Numbered from the stretch's first letter, positions 16,269 through 25,195 are shown. The stretch is 64,000 nucleotides of DNA from Pseudomonas sp. Os17 (GCF_001547895.1 NZ_AP014627.1:4839501-4903500), one strand, 5' to 3'. Notes: generated by a model not told the origin, from the letters alone. A program made the numbers and translations.

Positions 16269-17162
16269 ATGTACGCCAGCCTCAAGTCATTCTTCTCTTG
16301 GCCTCCTTCCCGTGATCATCTGCGCTGGTTCAGCCTGTTGCTGTGCTCCTGCTCAAGCCTGGGCAATGTGCTGATCTACAGCCTGGGCCGGCCCGTGCCC
16401 ATGAGCCTGCTGGCAGTCAATATCGCGGCGCTGGCCTGCATCTGGATGCAATACGGCTATTCGCGAAAGTCCATCCGGTTCCAGCCTCAGGAACTGGCCG
16501 AGCGCCTGCTCAAGGTCAAGGAGAATGAACGCCACCGCCTGAGCCGGGAACTGCACGACGACATTGGCCAACTGCTGACCGCGGCCAAGTTGCAGACCGA
16601 CTGGCTAAAGCGCCGTCTGCCGGACGACTTGCAGCAACCCTGCGCCGTGCTCGCCACCACCCTGGAAGAGACCCTGGCCAAGGTCCGCGACGTGTCCGCC
16701 ATTCTCAACCCCCGGCAACTGACCAGCCTGGGCCTGGAAGCCAGCCTGCGCGCCCACCTGCTCAAGACCCTGGAAAACACCTCGGTGCACTGGAGCCTTG
16801 AATGCCACCAGCGCCTGACGGGAATTCCCGAGGAGATGGCGGTGGCGGCGTTTCGCATCACTCAGGAAGCCGTGACCAACATGCTGCGTCATGCCCGGGC
16901 CAAGAATCTGCTGGTGCGCGTACAGCGCTTGCCCGAAGGCCTCTCGCTGTTCATCAGCGACGACGGCCAGGGGTTCGCCCCGGCCAGCGATCCGGGCGCC
17001 CAGGGTCAGCGCGGCATGGCCGGGATGCAGGAACGAATCAGCCAGCTGGGCGGCCTGCTGAAAGTCACCAGCGAAGCCGACCAAGGCACCCAGATCGAAG
17101 CACTCTTTCCCTGGGCCCCCCGCACTCTGGAACGGGCCAGCACGAATAAGGTTTCCCATTGA
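16269..17162 (+). CDS. NarX-type sensor histidine kinase with two membrane helices
   Basis: This 297-residue kinase has two predicted transmembrane helices close together (WFSLLLCSCSSLGNVLIYSLG and MSLLAVNIAALACIWMQYG, about residues 18-65) with almost no periplasmic loop, a HisKA_3 dimerisation helix with the phospho-acceptor His in RLSRELHDDIGQLL (about residue 96), and an ATPase domain with EAVTNMLRHARA, DDGQGF and GQRGMAGM. It would act on the response regulator encoded next, which it overlaps by four bases. With so small an external part it probably senses within the membrane or through a partner. I chose ATG 16269; a TTG at 16254 is possible. Confidence 0.88.
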   Translation: MYASLKSFFSWPPSRDHLRWFSLLLCSCSSLGNVLIYSLGRPVPMSLLAVNIAALACIWMQYGYSRKSIRFQPQELAERLLKVKENERHRLSRELHDDIGQLLTAAKLQTDWLKRRLPDDLQQPCAVLATTLEETLAKVRDVSAILNPRQLTSLGLEASLRAHLLKTLENTSVHWSLECHQRLTGIPEEMAVAAFRITQEAVTNMLRHARAKNLLVRVQRLPEGLSLFISDDGQGFAPASDPGAQGQRGMAGMQERISQLGGLLKVTSEADQGTQIEALFPWAPRTLERASTNKVSH

Positions 17163-17818
17163 CCTGTAATTTACTCTTGGTGGATGACCACTCGCTCATC
17201 AGGGCTGGCGTGCGTGCCCTGGTCATGGACATTCCCGGATACGCGGTGATCGGCGAGGCCGACGACGGCGCGCACCTGCTGGAACTGGTCGAGCAACTGC
17301 GCCCGGACATCATCCTGCTGGACCTGTCGATGAAGCGCATCGGCGGCCTCGACGCCTTGCGCCGGCTCAAGGCGCTGCACCCGCAAAGCAAGGTCCTGAT
17401 CCTGTCGATGCACACCGATCCGGCCTTGATCATGCAGGCCCTGGAGTCCGGCGCCCACGGCTACCTGCTCAAGGACACCACCGCCACCGAGCTGGAACAT
17501 GCCCTGGAAGCCCTGCGCAACAACGAACGCTACCTGAGCCCGGCCATCGCTCACACAGTGATCACCCAGGCCCTGACCCGGGCCCAGAAACACACGCCGC
17601 AGCCGGTGGACAATCACAACCTGACCGCTCGCCAACTGGAAATCCTGCGGCTGATCGTGCGCGGCAAATCCACCCGGGAGATCGCCCTGGGCCTGGGGCT
17701 GAGCATCAAGACCGTGGAAACCCACCGTTCGCAGATCATGAAACGCCTGCAAATCTTCGATGTCGCCGGCCTGGTGCTGTTCGCCGTGCGCGAACACATC
17801 ATCAGCCTCGACGACTGA
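17159..17818 (+). CDS. NarL/FixJ-type response regulator
   Basis: This 219-residue regulator has a receiver domain (LLVDDHSLIRAG, phospho-acceptor Asp55 in IILLDLSMKR, Lys in YLLKDT) and a LuxR-type helix-turn-helix at about residues 155-210 (NLTARQLEILRLIVRGKSTREIA, KTVETHRSQIMKRL). It starts with TTG, overlapping the kinase stop by four bases, with AAGG upstream, so the pair is translationally coupled. Target genes are unknown; the palindromes upstream of the kinase gene could be autoregulatory sites. Confidence 0.9.
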   Translation: MTCNLLLVDDHSLIRAGVRALVMDIPGYAVIGEADDGAHLLELVEQLRPDIILLDLSMKRIGGLDALRRLKALHPQSKVLILSMHTDPALIMQALESGAHGYLLKDTTATELEHALEALRNNERYLSPAIAHTVITQALTRAQKHTPQPVDNHNLTARQLEILRLIVRGKSTREIALGLGLSIKTVETHRSQIMKRLQIFDVAGLVLFAVREHIISLDD

Positions 17819-17819
17819 C

Positions 17820-18719
17820 CTAAGGCGTACCGCCGAGCAACGGCGAGTCCACCGGCAAATGCACCTGCAAGGCCGCCGGACGCGCGCTGAAGCGCAAGGT
17901 GTCGCCCTGCAGCGGCTCGCCATCGAGGTTGATGTCCAGCCCCCGTGAAGCCTTGATCTCGACCCAGGGCAGCCGCGCACGGACAAACATGTTGTCGATC
18001 CCCAGGCCGCCGGCCAGCAGGTTCTTCAACGTGCCCACCAGTTCCTGCGGGGCCGGCAAGATGCTGATATCCAGCAAACCGTCATCAGCCAGGGCACCCG
18101 GACACAGTTCATGCCCGCCCCCCGCCTGACGGCCATTGCCAATGCCCAGGGCCAGGAGTTCGCCGCGCCAGTGGAAATCCGGCCCCTGCAACTCGCCATA
18201 GGCCGCGCTCAGCTCGGCAAAGCGCGACAGCCCGGTAAATAGATAAGCCGCGCCGCCAAGGACTTTCTTCAGGTCTTCCGAGGTGTTGGCGGTCACCTGA
18301 CTGCCGAAGCCGCCGGTGGCCATGTTGAGGAATATCTGCCCGCCCACCTCCCCCAGATCCACCGCCCGGGGGGCAACCTCCAGCAACTCCAGGGCGGCAG
18401 CCGGCTCCAGTGGCACCCCGGCGGCCCGGGCAAAGTCATTGGCCGTGCCCAGAGGCAACAGCACCAGGCTGGCCGGATTCGGCGCATTGGCCAGGGCCTC
18501 GGCGATGTCACGCAAAGTGCCATCACCGCCCCCGGCAATCAGCCGCGTGTGGCCGGCGGCCAGCCCTTCATGCACCAGGCGCCGGGCATCCCCCGCCTCC
18601 CAGGTCAGCCGCACCGACAACGCCCAGCCCTGGGCCCGCTTGGCCTCGACCGCCGCGCGGACCTCATCGTTGAGGGCCTGTTTGCCGTGCAGTATCAGCA
18701 GTGCCTTGCGCTCACTCAT
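17820..18719 (-). CDS. yegS: YegS-type lipid kinase
   Basis: This 299-residue protein of the diacylglycerol-kinase catalytic family carries the nucleotide-binding GGGDGTLRDIAEAL near residue 83, the LPLGTANDFAR motif near residue 111, and the YegS-like GALADDGLLDISILP in the C-terminal half. YegS phosphorylates phosphatidylglycerol in vitro; the cellular role is unclear. It is convergent with the NarL-like regulator, with stop codons one base apart. Confidence 0.9.
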   Translation of the reverse strand: MSERKALLILHGKQALNDEVRAAVEAKRAQGWALSVRLTWEAGDARRLVHEGLAAGHTRLIAGGGDGTLRDIAEALANAPNPASLVLLPLGTANDFARAAGVPLEPAAALELLEVAPRAVDLGEVGGQIFLNMATGGFGSQVTANTSEDLKKVLGGAAYLFTGLSRFAELSAAYGELQGPDFHWRGELLALGIGNGRQAGGGHELCPGALADDGLLDISILPAPQELVGTLKNLLAGGLGIDNMFVRARLPWVEIKASRGLDINLDGEPLQGDTLRFSARPAALQVHLPVDSPLLGGTP

Positions 18720-19055
18720 CAGCCATGACTCCGATTATTGAATCCTTGAAGGATGTTGACCCCGGGCCATGCGAAAAAAGTCTGTCCCGTCGATTAATTT
18801 TTACCTGCCGCGGATCTGTCCGGGCGGCCCGCCCCGGATCAGGCTGAGTCAGCTGTCGCCCCTTCAGCACCTGCAGCCGCTTCCCCCTGGCCGGGCGCAA
18901 ACCAATGGCCGAGCGACCTCAAGCGACCGCCTGGAACAATCGCCCAACCTCTGGAATTCGCTGCGCGCCACAGCGAAAACCGATCAATCCGCTTTGATCT
19001 GCGCATCCGCTGGCGCACCATGGCGCCCATCATCATGTTCCGCGAGACCCACTGA
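18720..19055. other. Intergenic, divergent promoters
   Basis: These 336 bases lie between the divergent yegS and mannose-1-phosphate guanylyltransferase genes. I see no RNA gene, repeat or reading with a ribosome-binding site; promoters for both neighbours are expected here but no clear hexamers stand out. Confidence 0.4.
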
Positions 19056-20513
19056 GTGAGCACTCTCATTCCCTGCATCATTGCTGGCGGCGCCGGCGCC
19101 CGCCTGTGGCCGGTATCCCGCGAGGCCACGCCCAAACCCTTCATGCGCCTGCCCGACGGCGACAGCCTGCTGCAGAAGACCTTCGCCCGCGCTGCCGCCC
19201 TCAAGGGCGTCGAACGGCTGCTGACGATGACCAACCGCGAGGTGTTCTTCCGCACCCTGGACGACTATCGCCCGCTGAACCAGGCGCGGATCGAGCTGGA
19301 CTTCATCCTCGAACCCTTTGGTCGCAACACCGCGCCGGCCATCGCCGCCGCGGCGCTGCACGTCAGCCAGCGCTACGGCGCTGATGCACAACTGCTGGTA
19401 CTGCCCGCCGACCACCTGATCAAGGATGTCGCGGCATTCGCCGCTGCGGTGGACAGCGCCCGGCCACTGGCCGAACAAGGCTGGCTGGTGACCTTTGGCC
19501 TGGTGCCCACCCATGGGGAAACCGGCTTCGGCTATATCGAGAAAGGTCAGGCTCTGGACGACCACAGCTTCCAGGTCAGGCGCTTTGTCGAGAAACCCGA
19601 TGCCGCCACCGCCCAGCGCTACGTCGAGGGCGGCCAGCACCTGTGGAACGGCGGCATGTTCTGCATGCGCGCCGACGCGATTCTTCAGGAGCTGCGGGAG
19701 TTCGTGCCGCAGGTGCTCAGCGCCGTCGAGCACTGCCTGGAGCGGAGCTACCGCAAGGAAGGCCCCCACGAATTGCAAGTGGAGCTGGAGAGCGACAGCT
19801 TCGCCCAGGCGCCGGACATCTCCATCGACTACGCGGTGATGGAACGCTCGGAGAAAGTCGCCGTGGTGCCCTGCCAGCTCGGCTGGAGCGATATCGGCTC
19901 CTGGCAGGCGGTGCGCGAGCTGATCCCGGCGGACGAACAGGGCAACCAGTGCACCGGTGACACCGTGCTGCACGAAGTCAGCAATTGCTACATCGATTCG
20001 CGCCAGCGCCTGGTGGGCGCAGTCGGCCTGGACAACCTGATCATCGTCGACACCCCGGACGCGCTGCTGATCGCCGATGGCAAGCGCAGCCAGGACGTCA
20101 AACTGATCGCCCAGGAGCTCAAGCGCCTGGGCCACGATGCCTACCGGCTGCACCGCACCGTGAACCGCCCCTGGGGCGCCTACACCGTGCTCGAGGAAGG
20201 GCCGCGCTTCAAGATCAAGCGCATCGAGGTCAAGCCCGGTGCCTCACTGTCCCTGCAGATGCATCACCACCGCAGCGAGCACTGGATCGTGGTCAGCGGC
20301 ATGGCCCGGGTGACCAACGGAGAAGACGAACTCCTGCTCGACACCAATGAATCGACCTTTATCAAACCCGGGCGCCCCCACAGGTTGAGCAATCCCGGGG
20401 TCATCGACCTGGTCATGATTGAAGTGCAGAGCGGCGAATACCTGGGCGAAGACGACATCGTGCGCTTCAACGACCTGTATGGCCGGGCCCCGATCGCCCC
20501 CGGCACTCGCTGA
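19056..20513 (+). CDS. Mannose-1-phosphate guanylyltransferase / mannose-6-phosphate isomerase
   Basis: This 485-residue bifunctional type II enzyme has a nucleotidyltransferase domain with the signature IIAGGAGARLWPVSRE at residues 8-23 and FVEKPD near residue 179, followed by a cupin-type isomerase domain with NRPWGAYTVLEEG and the metal-site motif QMHHHRSEHWIVVSG near residue 410. It makes GDP-mannose for polysaccharides. Paralogues include AlgA, PslB and WbpW; this copy stands alone, so I give no symbol. It starts with GTG, and the ribosome-binding site is weak. Confidence 0.92.
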   Translation: MSTLIPCIIAGGAGARLWPVSREATPKPFMRLPDGDSLLQKTFARAAALKGVERLLTMTNREVFFRTLDDYRPLNQARIELDFILEPFGRNTAPAIAAAALHVSQRYGADAQLLVLPADHLIKDVAAFAAAVDSARPLAEQGWLVTFGLVPTHGETGFGYIEKGQALDDHSFQVRRFVEKPDAATAQRYVEGGQHLWNGGMFCMRADAILQELREFVPQVLSAVEHCLERSYRKEGPHELQVELESDSFAQAPDISIDYAVMERSEKVAVVPCQLGWSDIGSWQAVRELIPADEQGNQCTGDTVLHEVSNCYIDSRQRLVGAVGLDNLIIVDTPDALLIADGKRSQDVKLIAQELKRLGHDAYRLHRTVNRPWGAYTVLEEGPRFKIKRIEVKPGASLSLQMHHHRSEHWIVVSGMARVTNGEDELLLDTNESTFIKPGRPHRLSNPGVIDLVMIEVQSGEYLGEDDIVRFNDLYGRAPIAPGTR

Positions 20514-20687
20514 AACCGCGTCGAGCCCATGAGTCTGGCGCAACAGCCCCGAGGACCTGAAAAAAGGTGCAGGACTTAAAGTAAATTTTCTGACTGCAGA
20601 ATGAGAATTGCCTGAATTGACCCTGTCGGGCCAATCAGTGACTGTGCATGCCAGGCGCTGACGCCTCATACAGGGAAGTGAATCGTC

Positions 20688-20942
20688 ATGAACGACAAGG
20701 GGTTTTATCCACGGGGGCATTCACCCCTGACCCGCATCAAGGACAGCTCCTGGCTGACGGGGCACCCGTCACCGGAGTTCGATCTGCCGCTCTCCTGCGA
20801 GGCGCAAGCGCCTCATTCCAAGCTGCTGTCGATACTCAAGCGCGTGGGCTGGCTGACGCTGGTGGCCTCGATAATGGCGGGGCTGGTGGCCTGGGGGTTC
20901 CACAGCCGCTTCGGCCTGCTGCTGTTGCTCCTGCTGCGCTGA
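20688..20942 (+). CDS. Small single-pass membrane protein, unknown
   Basis: This 84-residue protein has a hydrophilic N-terminus and a single transmembrane helix near residues 53-70 (VGWLTLVASIMAGLVAWGF), ending in a run of leucines (LLLLLLLR). It is preceded by GGGAAGTG. I do not recognise it. It follows the GDP-mannose gene by 174 bases and converges on moeA. Codon use and the clear membrane helix support a real gene; function is unknown. Confidence 0.55.
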   Translation: MNDKGFYPRGHSPLTRIKDSSWLTGHPSPEFDLPLSCEAQAPHSKLLSILKRVGWLTLVASIMAGLVAWGFHSRFGLLLLLLLR

Positions 20943-20952
20943 ACCGCGAGGC

Positions 20953-20979
20953 GCGGGCCCGACACCAAACCGGGCCCGC
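20953..20979. terminator. GC-rich hairpin between convergent genes
   Basis: GCGGGCCCG pairs perfectly with CGGGCCCGC across a 9-nt loop, in the 43-base gap between the small membrane protein gene and moeA. There is no T run, so it may be a weak or factor-assisted terminator. Confidence 0.45.
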
Positions 20980-20985
20980 CCTCGA

Positions 20986-22212
20986 TCAATCCAGCACCTC
21001 GCTCAACGGAATGAAGCTGACCCAATCGCCCTCTTCCAGGGTCCGGCCTTCCTGCACTTCCACCAGACCTTCCGCCCAGGCCGCGCTGCGCAACACCCCC
21101 GAGCTCTGGTTGCGATAGATGATCGCTCGCCCGTTCTCCAGGCGCCCGCGCAGGTACTCGCGACGATTGCCCGGTTGGGGCCAGACAAAACCGGCAGGCA
21201 CCTGGAAGCGCAATGGCTGCACCTGCTGCACACCCTGGCGCCGCAGCAGGTAAGGCCGCGCCAGCAGGGCAAAGGTCACCAGGGTGGAAGCCGGGTTGCC
21301 CGGCAGACCGATCACCGGCACACCGCGAAAATGGCCGACGGTCAGGGGCTTGCCGGGTTTGATCGCCAGCTTCCACAGCGTCAGTTCGCCGGCTTCGCGC
21401 AGGGCCATACCGAGAAAGTCCGCCTCCCCCACCGACACCCCGCCGGTGGAGAGGATCAGATCGACCTCGCCCAACTCCGCCAGGCGCTGGCGGGTCGCGG
21501 GCAGGTCATCGGGCAGGATGCCCGCGTCCAGCACTTCGCAGCCCAGGCGCTGCAACCAGCTGCACAGCAGTACCCGGTTGCTGTTGTAGATCTGCCCGGG
21601 GCCCAGGGCCTGGCCCGGCTCCACCAACTCGTCACCGGTGGACAGCACCGCCACCCGGACCCGCCGCACCACGAACAGTTCGGCACATCCCAGGGAAGCC
21701 GCCAGCCCCTGCTCGATCGGCCCCAAGCGTGTGCCGGCTGCGAGCACCTGCTCGCCCACCGTGGTTTCCTGCCCCTGGGGACGGATGTTCTGGCCGATCT
21801 TCAAGGCTTGGTTGAACAGCACCCGCTGATCGTCCTGAACCTGGACATTTTCCTGCATCTCAACGCAATCCGCCCCGGCCGGCACTGGCGCGCCGGTAAA
21901 AATCCGCGCGCAGGTTCCCGGTTGCAACGGCTCGGGGGACTGTCCGGCGAAGATCCGCTGGCTGACCGGCAAGGGCTCGCCCTTCCAGTCCTCCAGGCGC
22001 AAGGCGTAGCCGTCCATGGCGCTGTTGGGCCAGGGCGGCAGGTCCAGGCTGGAGATCAGCGCCTCGGCCAGCACCCGGCCCTGAGTGGCCGCCAGGGGCA
22101 ATGGTTCGCGCTCGACAATCGGCGCCGCCGCGGCCATGGCCAGCAAACGCTCCAGCGCCTGCTCAACCGGCATCAAGGCGCCGAGCTTGCCCGGCTTACC
22201 CACGGGATTCAC
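20986..22212 (-). CDS. moeA: Molybdopterin molybdenumtransferase MoeA
   Basis: This 408-residue protein shows the MoeA signature: PPWPNSAMDGYAL near residue 60, RIFTGAPVPAGADCV near residue 103, and the MoCF domain STGDELVEPG, STGGVSVGEADF and GLPGNPAST in the second half. It inserts molybdate into adenylylated molybdopterin. Its start lies inside the end of moaB (17-nt overlap), so the two genes form an operon read on the minus strand. Confidence 0.95.
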   Translation of the reverse strand: MNPVGKPGKLGALMPVEQALERLLAMAAAAPIVEREPLPLAATQGRVLAEALISSLDLPPWPNSAMDGYALRLEDWKGEPLPVSQRIFAGQSPEPLQPGTCARIFTGAPVPAGADCVEMQENVQVQDDQRVLFNQALKIGQNIRPQGQETTVGEQVLAAGTRLGPIEQGLAASLGCAELFVVRRVRVAVLSTGDELVEPGQALGPGQIYNSNRVLLCSWLQRLGCEVLDAGILPDDLPATRQRLAELGEVDLILSTGGVSVGEADFLGMALREAGELTLWKLAIKPGKPLTVGHFRGVPVIGLPGNPASTLVTFALLARPYLLRRQGVQQVQPLRFQVPAGFVWPQPGNRREYLRGRLENGRAIIYRNQSSGVLRSAAWAEGLVEVQEGRTLEEGDWVSFIPLSEVLD

Positions 22213-22735
22213 AAGCCGCCGCCTGTTTCAGATGGGGCACGAAATTGCACGGCCGGTGGCGCGCATCCAGTTGCTCGGCGAGGATGCCATCCCAGCCGGT
22301 GCGCACCGCATTGGTGGAGCCCGGCAGGCAGCACACCAGGGTACCGTTGGCCAGCCCGGCCAACGCGCGGGACTGCACGGTGGAGGTGCCGATATCGGCC
22401 ACCGAAATCTGCCGGAACAGCTCACCGAAACCGTCGACCTGCTTGTCCAGCAGGCAGGCCACCGCTTCCGGGGTACTGTCGCGACCGGTAAAGCCGGTAC
22501 CGCCGGTGATCAGCACCACCTGCACCTGTTCGTCGGCGATCCAGGTGGCGACCTGGGCGCGGATCTTGTACAGATCGTCCTTGAGCAACACCCGTGCGGC
22601 CAGACGATGACCCGCGGCGCCCAGACGCTCGACGAAGACCTGTCCGGAAGTGTCGGTTTCCAGGGTGCGGGTATCACTGACGGTCAACACCGCAATGTTC
22701 AGGGGAACAAAAGGTACATCAGCCTTGGCTTTCAT
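22196..22735 (-). CDS. moaB: Molybdenum cofactor biosynthesis protein MoaB
   Basis: This 179-residue MoaB/Mog-type adenylyltransferase has NIAVLTVSDTRTLETDTSG near the start and the nucleotide/molybdopterin motif ITGGTGFTGRDSTPEA near residue 90, ending with PGSTNAVRTGWDGILAEQLD. It prepares molybdopterin for metal insertion by MoeA, encoded just downstream. I chose the ATG at 22735; longer readings have poor codon use. Together with moeA it supplies molybdoenzymes, possibly including the MOSC protein at 12.9-13.7 kb. Confidence 0.93.
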   Translation of the reverse strand: MKAKADVPFVPLNIAVLTVSDTRTLETDTSGQVFVERLGAAGHRLAARVLLKDDLYKIRAQVATWIADEQVQVVLITGGTGFTGRDSTPEAVACLLDKQVDGFGELFRQISVADIGTSTVQSRALAGLANGTLVCCLPGSTNAVRTGWDGILAEQLDARHRPCNFVPHLKQAAACESRG

Positions 22736-23012
22736 AGGCTCGATCCTGAGGTAAGAGAAACAGCCCGGTGTTATATCACAGCGCTCCGATCCGCCGCCCC
22801 TGGTGGCCGGCAATCCCCTGGGACGGTCCTGCGCAGGCCGCCAGGAGCAGGCATCCGCCTGCGCAGCCAGGCACGCGACACTAGTCAAGATAACTCGCTG
22901 AACGCCTACGATCTGTCTGACAACGTGGCAGAATGCACCTGGCCAAGGAACTTGCAGACGCACCATACGTCTGAAGACCAGCACTCAAAAGTACTCATTT
23001 CGGAGACACACA

Positions 23013-23234
23013 ATGACTCATCGGACCCTCGCCACTTTCATGCTCGCACTGGGCCTGGCCACGCTCGCCGGTTGCGCTTCGCCATCAGTGATCACCTTGA
23101 ATGACGGTCGCGAAATCCAGGCCGTCGACACCCCCCAATACGACAAGGACTCGGGTTTCTACGAGTTCGAACAGCTGGACGGCAAGCGCACCCGCATCAA
23201 CAAGGATCAGGTCCGCACCGTCAAGGAGCTGTAA
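23013..23234 (+). CDS. YgdI/YgdR-type small lipoprotein
   Basis: This 73-residue lipoprotein has a signal peptide and the lipobox LAGC, so the mature protein starts at Cys22, followed by an SH3-like domain (VITLNDGREIQAVDTPQY, RINKDQVRTVKEL), the pattern of the YgdI/YgdR (DUF903) family. Ser rather than Asp near the acylated Cys suggests outer-membrane anchoring. The ribosome-binding site is CGGAGAC. Function is unknown. Confidence 0.88.
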   Translation: MTHRTLATFMLALGLATLAGCASPSVITLNDGREIQAVDTPQYDKDSGFYEFEQLDGKRTRINKDQVRTVKEL

Positions 23235-23263
23235 GTCCGACGGCTAGCGATCTGCATGCAATG

Positions 23264-23285
23264 AAACCCGCCTGGTGCGGGTTTT
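23264..23285 (+). terminator. Intrinsic terminator after the YgdI/R lipoprotein gene
   Basis: Stem AAACCCGC with GCGGGTTT, loop CTGGT, followed by TATTGTTT on the plus strand. It lies 30 bases after the stop codon and also faces the convergent pseudouridine synthase gene. Confidence 0.85.
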
Positions 23286-23306
23286 ATTGTTTCTGCGAAA
23301 GGGTTT

Positions 23307-24197
23307 TCACCACTGCAGGCGGATGCGGCTCTCGAACTCGCGTTCCTGTCCAGTCAGCGGATCGATGAAACGCAGCCCCTGGGCCAGCAGCTTCAGCGGC
23401 CTGGCATGATCGTCCTCGGCATCCTTGAGCACCTCGGGGTAGAACGGGTCGTTGCAAATCGCCGCCCCCAGCGCGCTCATGTGCACGCGCAACTGGTGCT
23501 TCTTGCCGGTCACCGGGTACAGCGCGTAACGCCACAGGTCGCCGTGCTTTTCCCTGACCTCAATGGCGGTTTCGGTGTTGCTTGCGCCCGCGCCTTCCTG
23601 CATGCGGAAAAAGGGCTCGCCGTCCACCAGGCGGCTCTTGTGCACCAGGGGAAAGCTCAGGTGCGGCAAGGCGCCGGCAATGGCCTCGTAGCGTTTCTCG
23701 ATCCGCCGGGTGGGGAACAGCGCCTGATAGGCCGAACGACTGCCCGGATCGGCGGAAAACAGCACCAGCCCGGCGGTGTGCCGGTCGATGCGGTGCAAGG
23801 GCACCAGGTGCGGGTTGTCCAGGCGCCGGATCAGACGGCGCAGCAAGGTTTGCTCGACATACTCGCCCGCCGGGGTGACCGGGAGGAAATGCGGTTTGTC
23901 CGCCACTACCAGATGCTCGTCGGCGTAGAGGATGGTCTCCTGCACCGGGATCACCTTCTCGTCCGGCACCTCGCGGAAATAATGAATCCGCAGGCCTTCG
24001 CGATAGGCCAGGTCCAGACTGATGGGCTGGCCCTGCCCGTCCAGCACCCGACCACGGGCGATGCGATCCAGCCATTGCTCGCGGCTGATGGCCTTGAAGT
24101 GATCGCACAGGCAGTCCAGCACCGTCGGCCAGGAGCCGGGGGGCAGGTACAAGGTGCTGGCTTGATGCTGTGCAGCAGAAAAACTCGCGGAGGACAT
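23307..24197 (-). CDS. RluA-family RNA pseudouridine synthase
   Basis: This 296-residue pseudouridine synthase has an S4-like N-terminal part (EQWLDRIARGRVLDGQG) and the catalytic domain with PLHRIDRHTAGLVLFS near residue 140, whose Asp is the catalytic residue, followed by RYEAIA and TGKKHQLRVHMSALG. The family modifies uridines in rRNA or tRNA; this member's exact target cannot be told from the sequence. I chose ATG 24197 since upstream sequence reads as non-coding. Confidence 0.9.
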   Translation of the reverse strand: MSSASFSAAQHQASTLYLPPGSWPTVLDCLCDHFKAISREQWLDRIARGRVLDGQGQPISLDLAYREGLRIHYFREVPDEKVIPVQETILYADEHLVVADKPHFLPVTPAGEYVEQTLLRRLIRRLDNPHLVPLHRIDRHTAGLVLFSADPGSRSAYQALFPTRRIEKRYEAIAGALPHLSFPLVHKSRLVDGEPFFRMQEGAGASNTETAIEVREKHGDLWRYALYPVTGKKHQLRVHMSALGAAICNDPFYPEVLKDAEDDHARPLKLLAQGLRFIDPLTGQEREFESRIRLQW

Positions 24198-24276
24198 GAC
24201 AAAGCTCGAGGGTTCAATGCGAGGCGGCATTATCCAACAGCAGCCCCCGGGAAACCTAGGATCAGTTTGCCCGACC

Positions 24277-24597
24277 TCAAGCGCACGAATGCCGGGCCTG
24301 CGCGGCAGCCTCGGTGAACTCCTTGAGCCAGCGCAATACATCCACCGCCTCCCAGCGGCCTGGATCATAGAGGGCGTACAGCAGCCCCTGGTAACCCACC
24401 ACATCCAGTTGCCGATGGTAACCGGCACGCTGGAACAGGGCCTCGATCTCGGCAAAGCAGGTATTGAAATGCAACTTGTTGAAGGGCGTCTTGCCTTCAG
24501 TGACCAGTCCGTCCAGGCGCAGCTCCAGCACCGCCTCCCGAACCACATCGGCAGACATGCCGTTCACGCTGTTTTTCAGTTGTTCGACATTGACCAT
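24277..24597 (-). CDS. Unknown protein downstream of the SOS box
   Basis: This 106-residue protein is not recognised. It begins MVNVEQLKNSVNGMSADVVREAV, has a helix-turn-helix-like first third, a Phe/Tyr-rich centre (NKLHFNTCFAEIEALFQ) and ends with an Ala-rich helix. AAAGGAATAC precedes two adjacent ATGs (24600 and 24597). It starts 41 nt after the UmuD-like gene on the same strand, so it is probably cotranscribed from the LexA-controlled promoter and part of the DNA-damage response. Codon use is normal for the genome. Confidence 0.7.
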   Translation of the reverse strand: MVNVEQLKNSVNGMSADVVREAVLELRLDGLVTEGKTPFNKLHFNTCFAEIEALFQRAGYHRQLDVVGYQGLLYALYDPGRWEAVDVLRWLKEFTEAAAQARHSCA

Positions 24598-24637
24598 CAT
24601 GTATTCCTTTAACGATTCGAAGCGTGCGCCACATCCA

Positions 24638-25084
24638 TCAGGGCTGCTTGCGCCCCACATAACTGACCACCCACAGCACCACGCCCCAGATCTCGATCGA
24701 GTCCGGGTCATCCAGCGCCATGGAGGGAATTGAAGGCCGCGCCGCCTTGAGCAACAGACCGCCCCGAGGATCGGGCGCCAGCAGGCGCAGGGAGTATTCA
24801 GCCGCGCCCCGGGGCCTTACCACCAGGTACTGATCCACCACCGGAGTGGCCGAGCGATCGACGATCAACCGGTCTCCGGGGTAGATGCCGAACCCCAGCA
24901 GGTTGTCGTCATCCACCAGCAGGCCGTGGATCTGCGGAGCCCCAAGCCCCAGGGTCCGGTCAAGGGAAAAACCGTTGCCGATGGGCTCACTGGCCAGGGA
25001 GGCACAGTCACCGTCACCCTGCTCCAGGAAACGGGCTGGCAACGGCTGTGAGCGTTCGGAACCGGTCAGGAAAGTGAGAGACAT
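24638..25084 (-). CDS. UmuD/LexA-fold protein lacking the Ser-Lys dyad
   Basis: This 148-residue protein has the S24/UmuD C-terminal fold: GIYPGDRLIVD aligns with the UmuD and LexA segment after the catalytic serine, and the EIWGVVLWVV ending is typical. Where UmuD has Ser60 this protein has Asn61 (DDDNLLGFG), and where UmuD has Lys97 it has Arg100 (EYSLRLL). No Ala-Gly or Cys-Gly cleavage pair is visible in the N-terminal arm. It therefore cannot self-cleave by the known mechanism and has no DNA-binding domain. ATG 25084 follows GAGGAGT. A LexA box sits just upstream. It may imitate UmuD in holding a partner; that role is inference. Confidence 0.82.
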   Translation of the reverse strand: MSLTFLTGSERSQPLPARFLEQGDGDCASLASEPIGNGFSLDRTLGLGAPQIHGLLVDDDNLLGFGIYPGDRLIVDRSATPVVDQYLVVRPRGAAEYSLRLLAPDPRGGLLLKAARPSIPSMALDDPDSIEIWGVVLWVVSYVGRKQP

Positions 25085-25102
25085 GGCGAGACTCCTCGAT
25101 AG

Positions 25103-25118
25103 CTGTATATGCATACAG
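25103..25118 (-). promoter_or_regulatory. LexA (SOS) box
   Basis: CTGTATATGCATACAG fits the CTGT-N8-ACAG consensus exactly, with a largely alternating AT core close to the ideal CTGTATATATATACAG. It lies 19 bases upstream of the start of the UmuD-like gene, overlapping the expected promoter. Confidence 0.93.
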
Positions 25119-25195
25119 TAACCGAATCGACGGATCTCGCCAATGAATTCCGGGGACGGGCGACAGGCGGAAGTCGCGCCCCGGCTACCCGGGGG

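Noticed and set aside
20590..20620. Possible Fur-like sequence (GAATGAGAATTGCCTG)
   Set aside because: Only part of one half matches; the second half is missing.
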